A DNA stretch of 5,814 bases, taken from Spirochaetota bacterium. Its GTDB lineage: Bacteria > Spirochaetota > Spirochaetia > Treponematales > Breznakiellaceae. The notes beneath the pieces are model-generated. The model worked only from the letters and a program-made list of their open reading frames with translations, had not been told where the DNA came from and did no database searches. This document shows, piece after piece, positions 5,012 to 5,814 of the stretch. The DNA lies in contig JAEWSV010000437.1 in assembly GCA_023398155.1 (NCBI GenBank), forward strand, positions 1-5,814, given 5' to 3'. Each line of letters opens with the position of its first letter. The stretch's first letter is position 1. The position numbers and the translations under genes were made by a program.

Positions 5012-5374
5012 ATGTCAACACCGCGACCGGGAAGTAAAACGAGGGGCTCCCACTCGGGAGCCCCCATCAACGCTCTTTTCGATCTGCTCGGCCGCCGCTG
5101 GGCCCTCGGTATCATCTGGAATCTCGGCGGGGGAAAGACCGCGACGTTCAGGGAATTACAGGCCGCCTGCGAAACTGTCTCGCCGTCCATCCTCAACGTC
5201 CGCATCAGAGAACTGAGAGAGGCGGATATCGTGGAGAAAGCGGAAGCCGGCTATAGACTGACCGAACGCGGACTCCTGCTAAGGGAAGTCTTGATGCCTC
5301 TTGGCCGCTGGTCCATGACCTGGGCGAAAGAGGTCTACGACTTCGAGAAGCCGAGCGGCTCAAGCGAAGGATGA
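5012..5374 (+). CDS. HxlR-family winged-helix transcriptional regulator
   Basis: A 120-aa HxlR-family (MarR-like winged-helix) regulator. Residues 20-33 (NALFDLLGRRWALG) and IIWNLGGGKTATFREL (34-49) match the family's entry helices, SPSILNVRIRELREADIV (57-74) is the recognition helix, and AGYRLTERG (79-87) is the wing. The C-terminal helix PLGRWSMTWAKEV (96-108) is the usual dimer helix. The N-terminal CP motif that precedes the first helix in most members is replaced by Ser-Gly-Ala-Pro (15-18), so the conserved redox-sensing Cys is absent; the only Cys is Cys53. The ATG at 5012 has no good ribosome site, only GGGAT about 12 bp upstream, which suggests low expression. It lies downstream of the tautomerase gene and probably controls it through one of the dyads in 4601-4747. 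Confidence 0.88.
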   Translation: MSTPRPGSKTRGSHSGAPINALFDLLGRRWALGIIWNLGGGKTATFRELQAACETVSPSILNVRIRELREADIVEKAEAGYRLTERGLLLREVLMPLGRWSMTWAKEVYDFEKPSGSSEG

Positions 5375-5379
5375 AACCC

Positions 5380-5411
5380 CACCGCGGCGTTTCAGGCGAA
5401 CCGCCGCGGTG
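5380..5411. terminator. Bidirectional hairpin terminator between convergent HxlR and glnS genes
   Basis: CACCGCGGCG (5380-5389) and CGCCGCGGTG (5402-5411) form a perfect 10-bp stem; TTC/GAA inside adds three pairs after one mismatch, leaving an AGGC loop. It lies 5 bp after the HxlR stop and 26 bp after the glnS stop. No T run follows on the plus strand and only TTT on the minus strand, so termination may be imperfect. Confidence 0.65.
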
Positions 5412-5437
5412 CATTGCCCCTCATCGTCAGCCTTCTT

Positions 5438-5814
5438 CTACGCCCCCGCCTTCTTCTCTATCTTCGCCCACGTGTCGCGCAGACCCACCGACCGGTTGAA
5501 GACCGGTTTGCCGGCAGAAGTTTCCGGATCCCGCGCGAAGTAACCGACGCGCTCGAACTGGAAGAAATCTCCCGGCTTCGCGGAAGCCAAGCACGGCTCC
5601 GCGTACGCGGTCGCCGCGGTTTCCAAGGAGTCGGGGTTCAGGTTATCCAGGAAGCTGCCTCCCGGCGGGACGTCCATGGGGCGCTCCGTCGAGAAGAGGT
5701 AGTCGTAGAGCCTCGCCTCTATGGGCAAGGCCTTCTCCGCGGACAGCCAGTGGATGGTCCCCTTCACCTTCTTGTTATCGGCGGCGTTGCCGCCCTTGGT
5801 TCCCTCGTCGTAGG
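5438..5814 (-). CDS. glnS: Glutaminyl-tRNA synthetase, C-terminal part (5' end beyond right edge)
   Basis: Charges tRNA-Gln with glutamine in the cytoplasm (class I aminoacyl-tRNA synthetase). Only the last 124 residues are in the window: part of the anticodon-binding double beta-barrel. Diagnostic stretches are KGTIHWLSAEKALPIEARLYDYLF, NLNPDSLE, AYAEPCLASAKPGDFFQFERVGYF and the terminal GKPVFNRSVGLRDTWAKIE, which is near-invariant in bacterial GlnRS. The HUP catalytic domain with its HIGH and KMSKS motifs lies outside. The residues before KGTIHW (YDEGTKGGNAADNKK) form a Gly/Lys-rich loop that varies between species. The frame is intact up to its TAG. It ends facing the HxlR gene, with a shared hairpin between them. 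Presence of GlnRS implies direct glutaminylation rather than sole reliance on the GatCAB route. Confidence 0.95.
   Translation of the reverse strand, partial: YDEGTKGGNAADNKKVKGTIHWLSAEKALPIEARLYDYLFSTERPMDVPPGGSFLDNLNPDSLETAATAYAEPCLASAKPGDFFQFERVGYFARDPETSAGKPVFNRSVGLRDTWAKIEKKAGA

Overview
The window is a GC-rich bacterial chromosome segment. It has tightly packed genes, several GTG/TTG starts and short AT-rich islands that mark the promoters. The only housekeeping marker is the C-terminal part of a glutaminyl-tRNA synthetase. The sugar genes (GH130 mannoside phosphorylase plus a cellobiose/mannobiose 2-epimerase) suggest a free-living or gut-associated saccharolytic bacterium. A high-GC spirochaete is my weak guess, but the sequence alone does not fix the taxon.

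Layout. (1) Positions 1-1901, minus strand: a GH130 phosphorylase followed by an AGE-family cellobiose/mannobiose 2-epimerase. The two overlap by 4 bp (GTGA), and the epimerase runs off the left edge; it is visible only as an edge-truncated GTG-started frame. (2) 1902-2084: an AT-rich divergent control region. It holds two ACCGGT-centred operator-like palindromes exactly 100 bp apart, a third palindrome midway between them, and a hairpin-forming repeat near the regulator start. (3) 2085-3092, plus strand: a LacI-family repressor, presumably controlling the sugar operon and itself. (4) 3093-3155: a short 16-bp tandem repeat between convergent genes. (5) 3156-4578, minus strand: an alpha/beta hydrolase and a TetR regulator overlapping by 8 bp. 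Their promoter is covered by a 27-bp near-perfect dyad. (6) 4579-4759: a second divergent control region, also holding a 40-bp compound dyad just before the next gene. (7) 4760-5374, plus strand: a small 4-oxalocrotonate-tautomerase-family protein and an HxlR-family regulator. A GC hairpin lies between them and another follows them. (8) 5438-5814, minus strand: the C-terminal part of glutaminyl-tRNA synthetase (glnS).

How the genes work together (inference). The left block looks like an inducible beta-mannoside disaccharide module: the epimerase inverts C2 at the reducing end of the disaccharide, and the GH130 enzyme phosphorolyses the beta-mannosyl bond to give mannose 1-phosphate. The LacI protein would sense the sugar. 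The right block looks like two small regulator-plus-enzyme pairs, TetR/hydrolase and HxlR/tautomerase. They sit back to back and may respond to small hydrophobic or electrophilic compounds. I see no mobile element, CRISPR array, tRNA or rRNA. Nothing here is convincingly a wholly new system; the most informative features are the dyads in the two divergent promoter regions.
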